Of a DNA stretch of 64,000 nt, positions 53,701 to 64,000 are shown piece after piece. The notes under the pieces were generated by a model, which saw only the letters and a program-made list of their open reading frames with translations, made no database searches and was not told where the DNA came from. The translations under genes and the position numbers were made by a program. Source of the DNA: Hydractinia symbiolongicarpus (taxonomy: Eukaryota > Cnidaria > Hydrozoa > Anthoathecata > Hydractiniidae); contig NC_079877.1 of assembly GCF_029227915.1 (NCBI RefSeq), positions 18,336,851-18,400,850 of the forward strand. Direction: 5' to 3'. The first letter of the stretch is position 1. Every line of letters begins with the position of its first letter.

Positions 53701-55873
53701 CGTTAGAAAGGGATACAACAAAAGCAAGATGCGGCAAAGTCATTTCATCATTTACCGTTCAACAATATTTTTGTAACGCTTCGTTTCTTTTCCAGATTTC
53801 TTAAATTCTTTTTGCTTCAACAAAAATGTACAAAAGTGCTCCTTAAGATTTTCCCATTACTCAATCACACGTAAAAATTTTTACGACGTACAGCAGATAA
53901 TTTAAAAAGTCCACAGCAAACTGGTCGATGTCAATTGGAAGTACGGAAACTCCTTTTTTGAAGGACGTATGTACCTTATGTAAGGTACAAGTGTCCACAT
54001 ATAACAATTTTCCACCAGTTGTTTTTTCACTAGCATAACACTAGCTACTTATCTGACATAAAACTGGCTACTTGGCCAGCATAACATTAGCTATGTAACT
54101 AGCTTTAAATGATTCTTATGGCATATTTTCTATTCATACACATTCTCCGCAAAATGAGATAATACATTGAATCATAGTGCTGTGTTTTTCCTGTGCGCGC
54201 AGAAATGGAGGTAGCAAGAATTTTCCACCAGTTGTTTCTTCAAAAATTTTTTTCAGATCTTTTTGAAATTTCACATTTACATTAGGACTATCCATACCGT
54301 GATACATAAGAAGAGCATGGTCCCAACCATCTCTTCACTGAAATCAAATTGGGGCAGCAGCTGTTCACTGGTACAATGACCAACAAAAAGAGAACCATAA
54401 AATTGATTGACAATTTGACGAATATTTGGAGACCAAAATTGAACATAACTATCGTACTGCTTTTTAATTTGACTTGTAGTGGTTTCATCGAATTTAAATG
54501 TAAATGATGATTCACAAAGTCTTCTAGCATGTTCTTTTTAAAATATGGTGCAATGCCAAACTCAAGCTTAAGCCCGCCCACTTCTTTGCCAAGAAGTGAT
54601 GTTTTTTATAAGGTTATGTGTTTTAATCAATTATTAATTGATCAATACATATATATGCTCTGTGTAAGATCAACAATGCTTCCAGCTCGTTTCAACTCCA
54701 TATCGATTCTCAATTTCCAAAAAGATAGGACTGACAAACTACACCTGATCAAAATTGCCAACGAACTTGTTCAATCGAACGACAACAGACAGTGAGTATT
54801 TGGAAAACTTACGGAGAAGGTCTGGGAGTTGTCATATACTATAGCCTTTCTCTGCATTATCTTTATTTTGCTTCGATATCTTCAAATATATCTTACATAA
54901 AATATGGCGTTTCTATATTTCTATAAATAATCTCCTGCATTTTGTAAAAACTTTCGAGCGCAATATTTCGGAATTTGAAGTATGTTTTAGCCAATCTAGG
55001 GGGCCGAATGTTTAAAGCATTTTCTTAGCCCGTCGGCCCCAGCCATGGTCGGGCCTCCTTTAATATTGAATAATTTTTGATTGGTTTTTCCATTCAATAC
55101 TTCCAGCACTGCGGACATAAGCTTTAACTTGTGATAAACCAGAATTATCTATCCTGAAATTCGTCTTGTACACACTACAATATGCACAGAAACTGTTCTC
55201 ATTCTCTATATTTTTTAATCCAAGAAAAACTAGTTTCCCAACAAGAACGGTTAGAAATTTTTTTAGCTTTTTTGCTCATATTTTAAAACTATGTTATCCT
55301 AAAACAAGAAGAAAACTTCTGAGCAACTAAACTATCTCAAACATAAGACAGATTATCAGATACCGTAGCTAAGGTTTCATACATTTGTGAATCAATGAGG
55401 GCCAAAGAAAACTAAGTACACATACAACATATTCAAACAAAACAGTACTGAAGATATCTGCACACATGAAAAATATTAACTGATAAAAAGTTCCAAAATA
55501 GTGGCACATAAACAGTGAAAATTTAGGAACAGGATCTTTTGGCGAAAATAAAATTAGGACCAAAGGGAACCCTGAAAGCGACAACTGATATTGAAAGCAA
55601 AAGGGGAAATTGTTTTCGAGAGCTTCTTTAAATTACCTTGTCCGGAAAAAATTTGACTAGGAAAGGTGAGAAAATAATTTAGAAAAGGCAACTACCTTCA
55701 TGTTGCGAGAAAGACGTTGGTAACGCTGGTTCAATAACTCGTTCCTCGCTTTTCTTCACTTTTTGAAAACCATTGGGCAAAACAGGACCATAACATTGTT
55801 TTTTCTCCACGTTATTCTGTCTTTCTTTTTTTTTTTGAAGATGTGGCGGTAGCTGTGGACCAATATCAGCCAT
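47779..55873 (-). CDS. GPALPP1: GPALPP1-like nuclear protein, eight exons, 277 aa
   Basis: Host gene assembled from exons 55696-55873, 51932-52023, 51751-51831, 48917-48989, 48469-48563, 48143-48250, 48003-48056 and 47779-47931; all introns are GT-AG and phases agree, giving 834 bases. The product starts [12 protein letters not shown] and has further GP-x-LP-type motifs ([18 protein letters not shown]), an acidic poly-Glu tract followed by IIGPCMPMQ, then [29 protein letters not shown] and PFDRDKDL, ending NKFL. These match the conserved order of GPALPP-motif proteins (human ~340 aa), whose function is poorly known and probably nuclear. Exon 5 donor (GTTCGT) is weak. Intron 1 (3.7 kb) holds a decayed hAT-like gene and intron 3 (2.8 kb) a reverse transcriptase. 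Confidence 0.9.
49399..51264 (-). pseudogene. Non-LTR reverse transcriptase fragment, REL-type, in GPALPP1 intron 3
   Basis: One reading frame spans 51264 to 49399 with only two stops (a TGA at about 50920 and one near 50446). RT blocks: [27 protein letters not shown], and a variant catalytic box AFADDF. The C-terminal half has a CGAKF...HAMNC zinc knuckle followed by RHDN and LDVRARGFW...[11 protein letters not shown], consistent with a restriction-like (PD-(D/E)XK) endonuclease of R2-group LINEs. The 5' part of the element is absent. It is in the same orientation as the host gene. Confidence 0.72.
52540..54590 (-). pseudogene. hAT-like transposase-derived pseudogene in GPALPP1 intron 1
   Basis: Recognisable blocks, in order on the minus strand: [16 protein letters not shown] and a QLLPQFDF-type segment (54581-54320), [18 protein letters not shown] (~54290), [14 protein letters not shown] (~53990), and the C-terminal dimerisation-like segment [13 protein letters not shown]...[15 protein letters not shown] (53410-53072), then a coiled-coil tail ([18 protein letters not shown], ~52850). 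This order fits a hAT-like family common in invertebrate genomes. Many frameshifts and stops; a ~210-bp insertion splits it at 54029-54218. Confidence 0.6.
54006..54241. repeat. Insertion flanked by 23-bp direct repeat
   Basis: AATTTTCCACCAGTTGTTTT precedes and AATTTTCCACCAGTTGTTTC follows a ~190-bp segment that interrupts the hAT-like pseudogene between two codons that are adjacent in the family. The long direct repeat suggests target-primed insertion (SINE-like). The insert carries internal CTAGCATAACA/TAGCATAACATTAGCTA copies. Confidence 0.55.
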
Positions 55874-57308
55874 TTGGCGTCACTTTGTAATCAGCACATT
55901 TTCTATGACTACATAAACTGAAAGTGATTTAATAAGCTCTACATATTGTAGGAATGACGTACAACCCCAGACATAATATACTTGGAAAAAGGGTGCAATT
56001 TCACAGATCGAAACCAAAAGCAAAGAAGTACGTCGTTTCTACTGCAAACTTGTCGAAGTTCACATGTCAGTAAGGTCTTATTTACACGTCACATGTCAAT
56101 AAGGTTATTTGTTAGGTTCAAATTTTTAAGGGTGCTAATATTTGCGGACCTCGGCATGTCCCAATCCCACCATATTTCGGACCTTTCCGGGTGGAGTGGA
56201 CTATTCCATAATACGGACATTTTTCTACCAACGCATTTTCGACGTTGGTTACTCGGCCTACACCGCTTCCTAAAGAGAAACTTCGCAGCCTAGCGGTTGC
56301 AGCGAACTCACCAAGTGATGTTTGCTCATTTTGAAAAAACCCTGAAAACGGACTATTTTCGAAATATTATTTCCAGGGTTGTAGTTTACTGGCAGTAACG
56401 ACATGAATTCGCTGCCAAGTCAATAAAGATTCTAACTTCTTTAAAATGGTAACATCAACCAAATTTTTGCTACATATATCGCCACCACACCATATTTTTT
56501 TAAATTTATTTTTTGTCTAGGCATTCACCACACAAAAATATTCCTCAGCTAAATATCATATTGTTTTCTGAGTACTCTGATGGGTAAGCAGGTGTCTAGA
56601 AAGCGAAAAAATGTAAGGTCCTCTACTCCAGTAAGAAAAACGCTATTAGATAAGGATGTTACTTCTCGCTCCCACGCACATATCAGAAAGTCATAAAAAT
56701 TTCTTCACGACTTCTACGAATGAAGGTAACGAAAATAAAAATACAACCGAATTAAGTTACCACAATTCTGTAAAAATGTACAGTATTATGAGGATTTTTT
56801 TATTGTCATGTTAGGGGCAGTGCTTATTAAAGCCACACTAATAAGCACTACCCCTAGCATATAATATACGGAGACGCAACCACCGAAGCATATAATAGAG
56901 TACACACCTTGAAAGATTTAGCTTTAGGTACCTATGCAATAGAATTAAAAAACAGTTGTAACACTGGATAGATCTTGAAGAGGATAAAAAAATACATGAT
57001 GAACCCTTGCCTTTTAAGGTGCCCCTCTTATTGCATGCTTGGATTACAGGGATACACCCAGGAGTTTAAACCTTTCTACGAGATCAATTTTCCTTCCGAG
57101 TAGGTAATAAATTAATCTACACAATGGTACAGGAACACATTGTCAAAACTAGGGTGGTGACTATTTAATAGACAACATATTTAAGCATTTTAAAATTTAC
57201 ATAAAGAATCATGTCAGTTCATGGCGATGTCTGAGTTGGCACAATAATTAATTTGAATTAATTTTTCATATCCCGAGCAATCTCAACTGTGTTAAATTCA
57301 TAGCGTTG
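55874..57308. other. Intergenic region between GPALPP1-like and PIN4-like genes
   Basis: Both genes are on the minus strand, so this holds the 3' flank of PIN4 and the promoter of GPALPP1. No further gene is recognised. A fold-back hairpin lies at 56811-56857. Short duplicated words (ACATGTCARTAAGGT) occur near 56063-56107. Confidence 0.55.
56811..56857. repeat. Fold-back hairpin, ~18-bp stem
   Basis: TTAGGGGCAGTGCTTATTA pairs with TAATAAGCACTACCCCTAG around a 9-base loop. It looks like two joined transposon ends with the interior lost. Confidence 0.65.
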
Positions 57309-60300
57309 TTATTTTTTGCCTTCAATCATAATTATATGATATCCAAAATTTGTTCGCACAGGTGGGTCTGTATACTTAGGATTGTCCACAGTACTTGGCT
57401 GCAATGCAAATGCAGCTTCTTGAAATGGTCCAACCTAAAATTTAAACAAAACAAGACAGACAGACAGACATTTTTGCAATTTTAATTGTCAAATTAAGTC
57501 CCGCAATTTTTTTTTAAAACTACCGAATCACAAAATTATTTGAAATTTTTTCAGACAATGAGTCAAACGATGCTGGTCAAAGAATGTATTTACTTCACAT
57601 TAGATCTGATGCTTGTCCATACTTTCTTGTTATCATTTTTCATGGAACATATTCAAAATGCAAACTTTCATAAAAAACATTTTCTTAATAAGAGCTTCCG
57701 ATGGCAAAATTAAATTCTTCATTTTGCATCAAAAACCTTTTAATCGAAAAAAATATGCCACAGATTTTTTTATTTGAGCCTCTCAAATTTTTTCTTTTTC
57801 AAGGTGACGGTATACCTTTTGAGAATGGTTTTTTAAATCGCGATTTTTTCAGCGATAGTTAATTAAAGTTTATTCATTCATACATCACCAAAAAGCATTT
57901 TTAAACATCTATCAAATGGTATAAAAATAATTTGAAACTTTTTAACACTAGAAAATACAGAAACATATTTGAAACACACCCTGCCTTCAAAAAAGTGACT
58001 TCATTTACAAAACTACTTCGTTTCCAAATCTTATTCGATGTTCTTTAGAATCGAGATAGACGTATGTAAAAACGATTTTTTAATTATTTTCCACAAAGTC
58101 CCTGTTTTTGATTTATTCTACTTTTTCTAAAAAAGCCATTTTTTAACTTAAACTTTCGTCTTTAAGATGTAATATCTAGAGAATTGTTGATTTTAAAAAA
58201 AAAATCGCTTTTAGATAAACACGTTGGCTTCATCACAGTAGCACACTCCTTTGTAGATCTTCTGACGTTTTCTAAAGATTTTTTAAAATATCACACCTTT
58301 CAAGCATACTCATAATGATGGTGATACTTTCACACTTCCGAGGCGATGATTATTTAGAAAGTTGTCCTTTTAAATTTTATTATTCGCAAATACGTGACTG
58401 AGAATACCCTAGAAATAGAACTTGTCGTTTAACATTTTTCTGTGACTTGCAGAAACAGAACAGGATGGCATACACCTTTAGAACTGAAAGTGTTTCTTTT
58501 CGGAAAGGAAATATAATTTCATTTTAAAAGTTATACTCGAGACGATGATAAAAACATTCACTCTTAACTCTTATTCAATTTGAGGTGTGAAATACCGATT
58601 AGAAAAAAAGTTAGTTATTTGGATAAAGTCAATATTCCCCTTCGAAAAATAAATAGTTTCACCATTGGAAAGATCGTTGTTTCTTTAATATGGCTAATAA
58701 AAAATAACGATTTCTTGATACAATAAACGTATACTGTCACCTTCAAGGAAGTTGAAACAGTGGTTTTTGTCGCAAATAGTTAAAAGAAACCAAGCACGGT
58801 TTTACGTATCTTGCACAATTCAAGTGAAAAAAAACGAGTTTGCCGCAAAAATTAATCTATATCCTATATCATATATACAGTCCACGCACGATATCTCGAA
58901 TACCCGTTATCTCAACTTTTGCTTTTTCGAACTATTTCCCCGGTCCCTTCAGCTAAGTTTATCAATTTATCTCGAACTTTTCCCTTATATTTCGAATAAA
59001 CATCCGATTTTATAAAAAGTTCGATTGATACATAGGACTGTCAAATGTTTACAATTTGGGGTTTTTTAAAATCCTCCTTATTTTAAAAATGGCTACCTTT
59101 TTCTGTTCCACATATTTGACTAAACAATCAAATCAAAAACGTAAACTTTCATGAACAAGTACGGGTATTTCGCTCTCTCAAACTTTAAAGGCTTTCGACA
59201 CTCGATATCTCGATCATCCTTTTTTTCGTCGGTCCGCGGGGAGTTCGAGCGTCGACTGCATGTAAGGGAAATAATTAGCTGCAGAAATTACAGTATATAA
59301 ATTATAGTATAGAGTGCAGGGAGCAAATTTTCGCTTATACAAACTGAATATAAAAATTATCAGTGATAACAACACACAATATTAAAGATTTTTTAGGGGT
59401 ATTTAATATGTAGTTCTCTTCACGTTAAATGTCATGTTATACAAATTATGGACATGTTCAAGATGGGTTTAGAAACATTAATTCCTCAAGGTAACTGAAT
59501 TTTAGTGAGAAAACAGCACTCAAGGGAAGAAAAAGGGTTAAATTGTCACAAACTTGAGAAATTAAGGCGTGAGTATACAAAAAAGGTGTGATATTTTAAA
59601 ATGCTATTAATTCACCAAAACTTTATTTCGATACATCAATGTATATATTTTTAGAAAGCTTGTATGGTTTCCTATATAATGGTATAAAAATTTTTAAGAA
59701 AAAATAAAGGTTGAAGGTTTAACCCTGTTCATACCGGCTTTTTTGGGACCGCTTAAAACCGGCAGTGTGCACATAGGGCTCATGGTCCTTTGAAATTGTT
59801 CAGTTAGTCCCATGGCTCTGAAATTTTGACTGGATAACATTTTAACATTAATGTACCACTAAAAAAAAATATTTTGTAAAAAAAAACTTTCTGGGCGGTC
59901 ACACACAGGGGTACAAATCGCGTTGTCGGCCTTTTTTGAGTAAAATGGACTGCAATAAACAGCGAAAATCAACGGGTAAAACATTGTATGCCATGTTTTT
60001 TCCTTTTGTTAGATTGGTTAGTCTTGCTTCCCAACCACTTATATGTTGAAAAAACAATTTTGTATTATTAGTGAGGAGGACCTCACAGATTAGAGAAATT
60101 TTGGATTTTAATTTTTTTTTTTAAATTTTACATGTGCACGTTGTGCACACTGCCGGTATGAATAGGGATTACAGACACGAATAAAAAACGACTCCTCTCC
60201 TACAAATGAGATCCCATTTACAAAACTACTAGGTTCTGTTTGCTTTTTTGGGATCACAAAACATTATTCTAAAAACGGTGTTTAAATTTTTTCTTAACAA

Positions 60301-63300
60301 TTTTTACTTTTGGAGATATTTATTATTACATTTTTTTCCACAATTTTTAACCTCTGATCGTCGGAAAACTCATCATAACTCGCCTTCTGCTCAAACTCAC
60401 GAAATAAAAAACAATCGTTTTTAGATCAGACATTCCTTTCCACGCTAGAGGTGCTCTCCAACCCAGAGCCTTTATAGTTTCGTAAAAGAGGTTTTGAACG
60501 TACGAAGTCCTCTCTTAAAAAATGAACGCTGTGAAAAAGAGGTTTAAAGTTTTTTACAGAATTCCTATACTTCTGCATAAATAATTGGTCACTATGGTAA
60601 CGACTATTAGATAACAGGTTTTTTTAATATCTTTTTATTCCGCACGTGTTTGCTCACATTATTCGCAATCACACACAGTCGAGTATGGGTAGAACAAAAA
60701 CAAATTGTAGAAACAGAAATCACAAAAAACCTGAGAACTTTGAAAAGTATATTCTTATGGAAAATGTTGTAGAAAAACTTCAAAAGAAAAAAAAACGATT
60801 TTTTTCCTATACTCACGCCTTAAAGGGGCTACGAACCGGTTAAAATGCTCACATTCCGTTAATTCCGCGCACATATTAAAAATCCGGCAAACGCGTTTTG
60901 CGCAATGAACAGACCAGCGCACATTGCTCGCTGGTTCAATATTTTTTTCCGAAAAGTATATTACAAAGAAATATTTCAGCAAGAAAACATAACCAGGGCT
61001 GGTGAAGATCAAAATTCTAGATATATCTATATGTTCGAGTCTGTAAATTACATACATTCCGGAAAAATAGCCATTTTTGTTTTCCGCCGCGATCAGCTCG
61101 ACTTTTGTGTAAGTCACTAAAGTTGAAAACCAACAGCCGTTCCGTAGCCCCTTTAATCAAAAATGAACGAAAAAGGTTAAAATTTACCCTTTTTTTTGGT
61201 TTTGAAAACTAATTATCAATTTTAACTAAAAACATATTTACTGTACACAATGTAAGTATTAAAACCATTAAGTTTTTGTTATATGGATTTATAATGGACT
61301 TATTGGTATAAACATTATTTTGTTGCGAAGTATGTGAACTTTACTGCCCTGAAAAAAATTTTCTATTACTGGGACCGTCTCAAAATGTCCGTACGTAGTT
61401 CGTATAATTTGTATAAAAAACTTCGTATCGATTTATTTAACCTTTCGTATCATTTTACTTTTAATACGAACTTTTTCGTATCATCAAAATTACAAGTTCG
61501 TATAAAGTTTGCATCATTTAAAATAAAGTTCGTATGTAGTTTGTATCATTTTTAAAGAAGTTCGTATAAAAATTTGCTTATACGTAGTTCGTTTATTATA
61601 ATTGGACTATTATCTATAGTTTTATATTGAAATTTTTTCAACAATTATAAAGTTCGTTTCGTTAAACGAACTTCGTTTATTTTAATTGGATTTATTGTCT
61701 AAGGTCTTCCATCGTAGAAAGCAAAAACATCTCTGTAGATCGTTTAAAAATCATGAAAACGGGATCGTAGAAAACGAAAATATCGCCGTAGATCGTTTCA
61801 AAATCATGAAAACGGGATCGTAGAAAACGAAAAGATCGCCGTAGATCGTTTGAAAATCCTGAAAACGAGATCCTAGAAAATGGAAATATAGCCGTAGATC
61901 GTTTAAAAATCATGAAACGGAATCGTAGAAAACGAAAAGATCGCCATAGATCGTTTAAAAATCATGAAAACGGAATCGTAGAAAACGAAAAGATCGCTGT
62001 AGATCGTTTAAAAATCATGAAAACGGGATTGTAGAAAACGAAAAGATCGCCATAGATCGTTTAAAAATCATGAAAACGGGATCGTAGAAAACGAAAAGAT
62101 CACCGTAGATCGTTTAAAATTCATGAAAACGGGATCGTAGAAAACGAAAATATCGCCATAGATCGTTTCAAAATCATGAAAACGGGATTGTAGAAAACGA
62201 AAAGATCGCCGAGATCGTTTGAAAATCATGAAAACGGGATCGTAGAAAACGAAAAGATCGCCATAGATCGTTTAAAAATCATGAAAACGGGATCGTAGAA
62301 AACGAAAAGATCACCGTAGATTGTGTAGATTGATGAATCTACACATGAATATGCAATTTTACTAGTCTTTTCAAAAAAGTCAACCTCGTATATTTTATTT
62401 TTTTATTTCTGGTTTCGTTTAAAGTTCGTTTCTTTTCGTCTTTTTAAAAAAAACCGTTTAATTCTTTTGTTTCTCGTTTCGTTTTGAAATTATTATGCAC
62501 AATTACGCCGGTACTTTTGAAGTTCGTTTCAAGATCGTTTAGCAATTTAATTTGTTCAAAGTTCGTATCATTTCATTTTGTACGATAAAAAAACTTCGTT
62601 TAAGTTCGTATCAGGTATTAAAAAAGTTCGTATAAACTTCGTTTATATTTTTTATTTTAAACGAAGCACTTCGTATGACAATCGTTTCACGAAACGAAGT
62701 ACTTCGTAGCGTTCGTATAATTATACGAAAAAAACATACGAACATTTTGAGACGATCCTTAATATGTTACTGATATGATCTGCACTAATATTTTGGAAAA
62801 AATTAAAAAATTCACAATGTGATATTTTTACCATACTTCTTATATGTCAATTTCAAGTGTAAAAGTCAGGAATATAAAAAAAAGAAAGGTTTAAGTCAAA
62901 TATCAAAAGTAATTGAATTCGTTATGATTAAGTACACTAAAGAGTGTAAATGTACACAATCTTTTTTCATTTTTAGCAATCTATCATCAGTACTCCTTAG
63001 ATTACTGATTGCATTACTGATTAGAGTCATTTCAGAAATAATTTAAAAATAACAAAACTCTGATATTTTTCATCCATATTGATATCCTATGCATATTTTA
63101 TTATATTTCAAAACGTTCCTCAAATTTTGTTAATAAAATCAGGTGTTAACTCTCCTACAAGGTCCAAAATTATTGACTGTACCACAATCGCGGACAAAAT
63201 TATTACAACGCATTTTATTTTTAGGATGTTTCATCACACTTCTTCCACGATTGCAGTGAAAATGTAACAGTTTTCTATGGTTACAAAAATGACTTGAACG

Positions 63301-63613
63301 ATAAACCTATAATAATTATTAACAGCTTGTCACAGGTGCTCTTAAAATTTCTGGGTAAGTGGTGGGTAAGTGGTGGGTAAGTGGGTAAGAACAGTTAAAA
63401 CATTTGTTCCCTGCTTTTCAGCTTCTAGGGAATATAATAATTGCAAAAATAATTTTATAAATAGGAAGATAAAAATTCCATAAAAATAAACAGAAAAATC
63501 TCAGAAGGTTTTTGTACGCGAAACTTTGTTAATCAATCATATCATTTTATTGAAGCTATAATAGTTTTAAAGAAACATACCATGGCACCTCTGGTCTTCC
63601 ACCCCAAATCACC
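57309..63613 (-). CDS. PIN4: PIN4/parvulin-type peptidyl-prolyl isomerase, two 3' exons, partial
   Basis: The upstream exon 63581-63613 encodes [11 protein letters not shown] (33 bases, phase 0) with AG before and GTATGT after. The last exon 57309-57434 encodes [12 protein letters not shown], a [18 protein letters not shown] end and a TAA. Together they match the C-terminal half of the rotamase domain of PIN4 (human GGDLGW-type block followed by [11 protein letters not shown]). Parvulins catalyse cis-trans isomerisation of prolyl bonds; PIN4 works in nucleus and ribosome biogenesis. The remaining 5' exons lie beyond the right edge. The 6.1-kb intron holds several MITEs. Confidence 0.88.
57435..58877. 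other. PIN4 intron, no further feature seen
   Basis: AT-rich intronic sequence without recognisable coding potential or clear repeat boundaries apart from the microsatellite. Confidence 0.55.
57455..57470. repeat. GACA/CAGA tetranucleotide microsatellite
   Basis: Four GACA units just upstream of the last PIN4 exon. Confidence 0.7.
58878..59258. mobile_element. 381-bp pogo/Tigger-like MITE
   Basis: The ends CAGTCCACGC and, inverted, CAGTCGACGC are typical of Tigger-type termini (CAGTCGA...TCGATATCTCGA). TA precedes the left end; CA follows the right, so one TA copy may be mutated. Internal words CGATATCTCGA recur near both ends. Non-autonomous, inside the PIN4 intron. Confidence 0.65.
59723..60167. 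mobile_element. 445-bp piggyBac-like MITE
   Basis: TTAA then CCCTGTTCATACCGGC at the left; GCCGGTATGAATAGGG then ATTA at the right. The word ACCGGCAGTGTGCACA recurs near both ends in inverted orientation. CCC termini with a TTAA site fit piggyBac. Non-coding. Confidence 0.7.
60823..61152. mobile_element. 330-bp MITE with AGGGGCTACG ends and TTAA duplication
   Basis: Perfect 10-bp inverted ends AGGGGCTACG/CGTAGCCCCT with TTAA on both sides (60819-60822, 61153-61156). Homology extends to AACCGG/CCGTT. It contains the GC-rich word CCGCGCACAT. TTAA type; piggyBac or Kolobok. Confidence 0.8.
61370..62756. mobile_element. Non-autonomous element with central minisatellite
   Basis: GGGACCGTCTCAAAATGTCC at the left and, inverted, GGATCGTCTCAAAATGTTCG at the right. 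Both arms are filled with variants of TTCGTATAA and ACTTCGTTT, in inverted arrangement. The centre is a 53-bp tandem repeat. No coding capacity. Target duplication not resolved. Confidence 0.65.
61711..62320. repeat. 53-bp minisatellite, 11-12 units
   Basis: Units begin ATCGTAGAAAACGAAAAGAT and continue CGCCGTAGATCGTTTAAAA then ATCATGAAAACGGG. Starts at 61711, 61764 and 61817 confirm the 53-base period. Units differ by few substitutions (CGCCGTAG vs CGCCATAG vs CACCGTAG). Confidence 0.92.
62757..63580. other. PIN4 intron, 5' part
   Basis: AT-rich; only a short tandem repeat (TGGTGGGTAAG, about three units at 63353-63389) stands out. Confidence 0.55.
63353..63389. repeat. Short tandem repeat GGGTAAGTGGT
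   Basis: About three 11-bp units plus a partial. Confidence 0.75.
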
Positions 63614-64000
63614 CTAAAATACATGTGAATCAAATGTACAAACTTCAGCAGTGGAGGAAGTATCTTTTGGTGAAAACGAAGACTTGAACTGAGCAGGAAT
63701 CAAACAAGCAGCCATTGGTTCAACTCCCTTACTTCACTTCCAACTGCGCTATCAATCTGAGGCGAGTTTGCAATGGCCTTCTCCCTCGCTAATGGATCGA
63801 GCATAACTCTTAACTCATGTGACGATATAGTGGTTTAAAACAAACAGATTGTATGCTTTTTATTATAAGGGGCACAAATAAATTTGGCACAAAGTTAAAG
63901 CCAAAGCTTTAGGCAAACTAAGAATACAAACTAATAGCTACAAAAACAAAAACTTAGTAAAACAAGAACGAATCACTTGGTGCAATTCTGTGCTACGATG
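63614..64000. other. PIN4 intron up to window edge
   Basis: No exon of PIN4 is seen here; apart from the SINE head the sequence is featureless. Confidence 0.5.
63688..63760 (-). repeat. tRNA-like SINE head
   Basis: On the minus strand TAGCGCAGTTGGAAGTG fits the pol III A box (TRGYNNARNNGG) and TTTGATTCCTG, ~32 bases downstream, fits a B box (GGTTCRANYCC) loosely. The flanks do not fold into a clean acceptor stem, so this is a tRNA-derived SINE rather than a tRNA gene. Confidence 0.5.

Noticed and set aside
55982-56293. 103-codon plus-strand ORF upstream of GPALPP1
   Set aside because: No recognisable family or codon bias; it contains small duplicated words and lies in a likely repeat.
60755-61117. 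120-codon minus-strand ORF
   Set aside because: It runs across a MITE with defined TTAA ends and has no family similarity.
61692-61913. ORF reading through the minisatellite
   Set aside because: The period of 53 is not a multiple of three and the frame is lost after three to four units; it is a repeat artefact.
61711-62320. Regularly spaced repeats considered as a CRISPR array
   Set aside because: Units are contiguous with no unique spacers, and the host is a eukaryote; it is a minisatellite.
63688-63760. Functional tRNA gene
   Set aside because: A and B boxes are present but the B box is degenerate and no proper acceptor and anticodon stems are seen; SINE-derived more likely.

Overview
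The window is a transposon-rich stretch of an AT-rich animal genome. Two spliced host genes are recognisable on the minus strand: a GPALPP1-like gene (47779-55873, eight exons) and the last two visible exons of a PIN4/parvulin-type prolyl isomerase (57309-63613, continuing past the right edge). The animal-type genes and the mix of mobile elements (Polintons, pogo, Harbinger, hAT-like, CR1/L2-like LINE, many MITEs) suggest an invertebrate, most likely a cnidarian and perhaps a hydrozoan. That placement is inference; nothing in the window proves it.

The left 41 kb is a nest of mobile elements. A nearly complete Polinton/Maverick (copy 1, 1-18129, only about 5 bp of its left end missing) lies next to a Gypsy-type reverse transcriptase fragment (18130-18381). 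A pogo/Tigger-like transposon follows (18409-41183, TA duplications and matching 26-bp ends). It was entered by a 718-bp TTAA-type MITE and by a second Polinton (copy 2, 19493-37067). Copy 2 was in turn entered by a 5'-truncated CR1/L2-like LINE (about 28840-33468).

The two Polintons share one layout. On the left, plus strand: protein-primed type B DNA polymerase, small membrane and zinc-cluster proteins, a FtsK/HerA-type packaging ATPase, Bro-N proteins and a PD-(D/E)XK-like nuclease. In the middle, minus strand: DD35E integrase, membrane protein, Cys/His-HNH protein and major capsid protein. On the right: further conserved proteins of unknown role and DUF4116-like repeat proteins. Nearly all large genes carry frameshifts or stops. 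Copy 2 also has at least five internal deletions relative to copy 1. The terminal inverted repeats (about 380 bp) hold a TGACGTCA site, iteron-like TCCCTAA repeats and the first ~20 codons of both outermost genes, so the polymerase gene and the DUF4116 gene have the same promoter and N-terminus. Short perfect hairpins stand at several gene boundaries in both copies.

From 41184 to 64000 the host sequence carries a Harbinger transposase fragment, a 3.8-kb transposon with ~75-bp inverted repeats, a broken REL-type non-LTR reverse transcriptase inside GPALPP1 intron 3, a decayed hAT-like transposase inside GPALPP1 intron 1, and at least four MITE-like elements inside the PIN4 intron, one of which encloses an 11-12 unit 53-bp minisatellite. 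A tRNA-like SINE head sits near the right edge.
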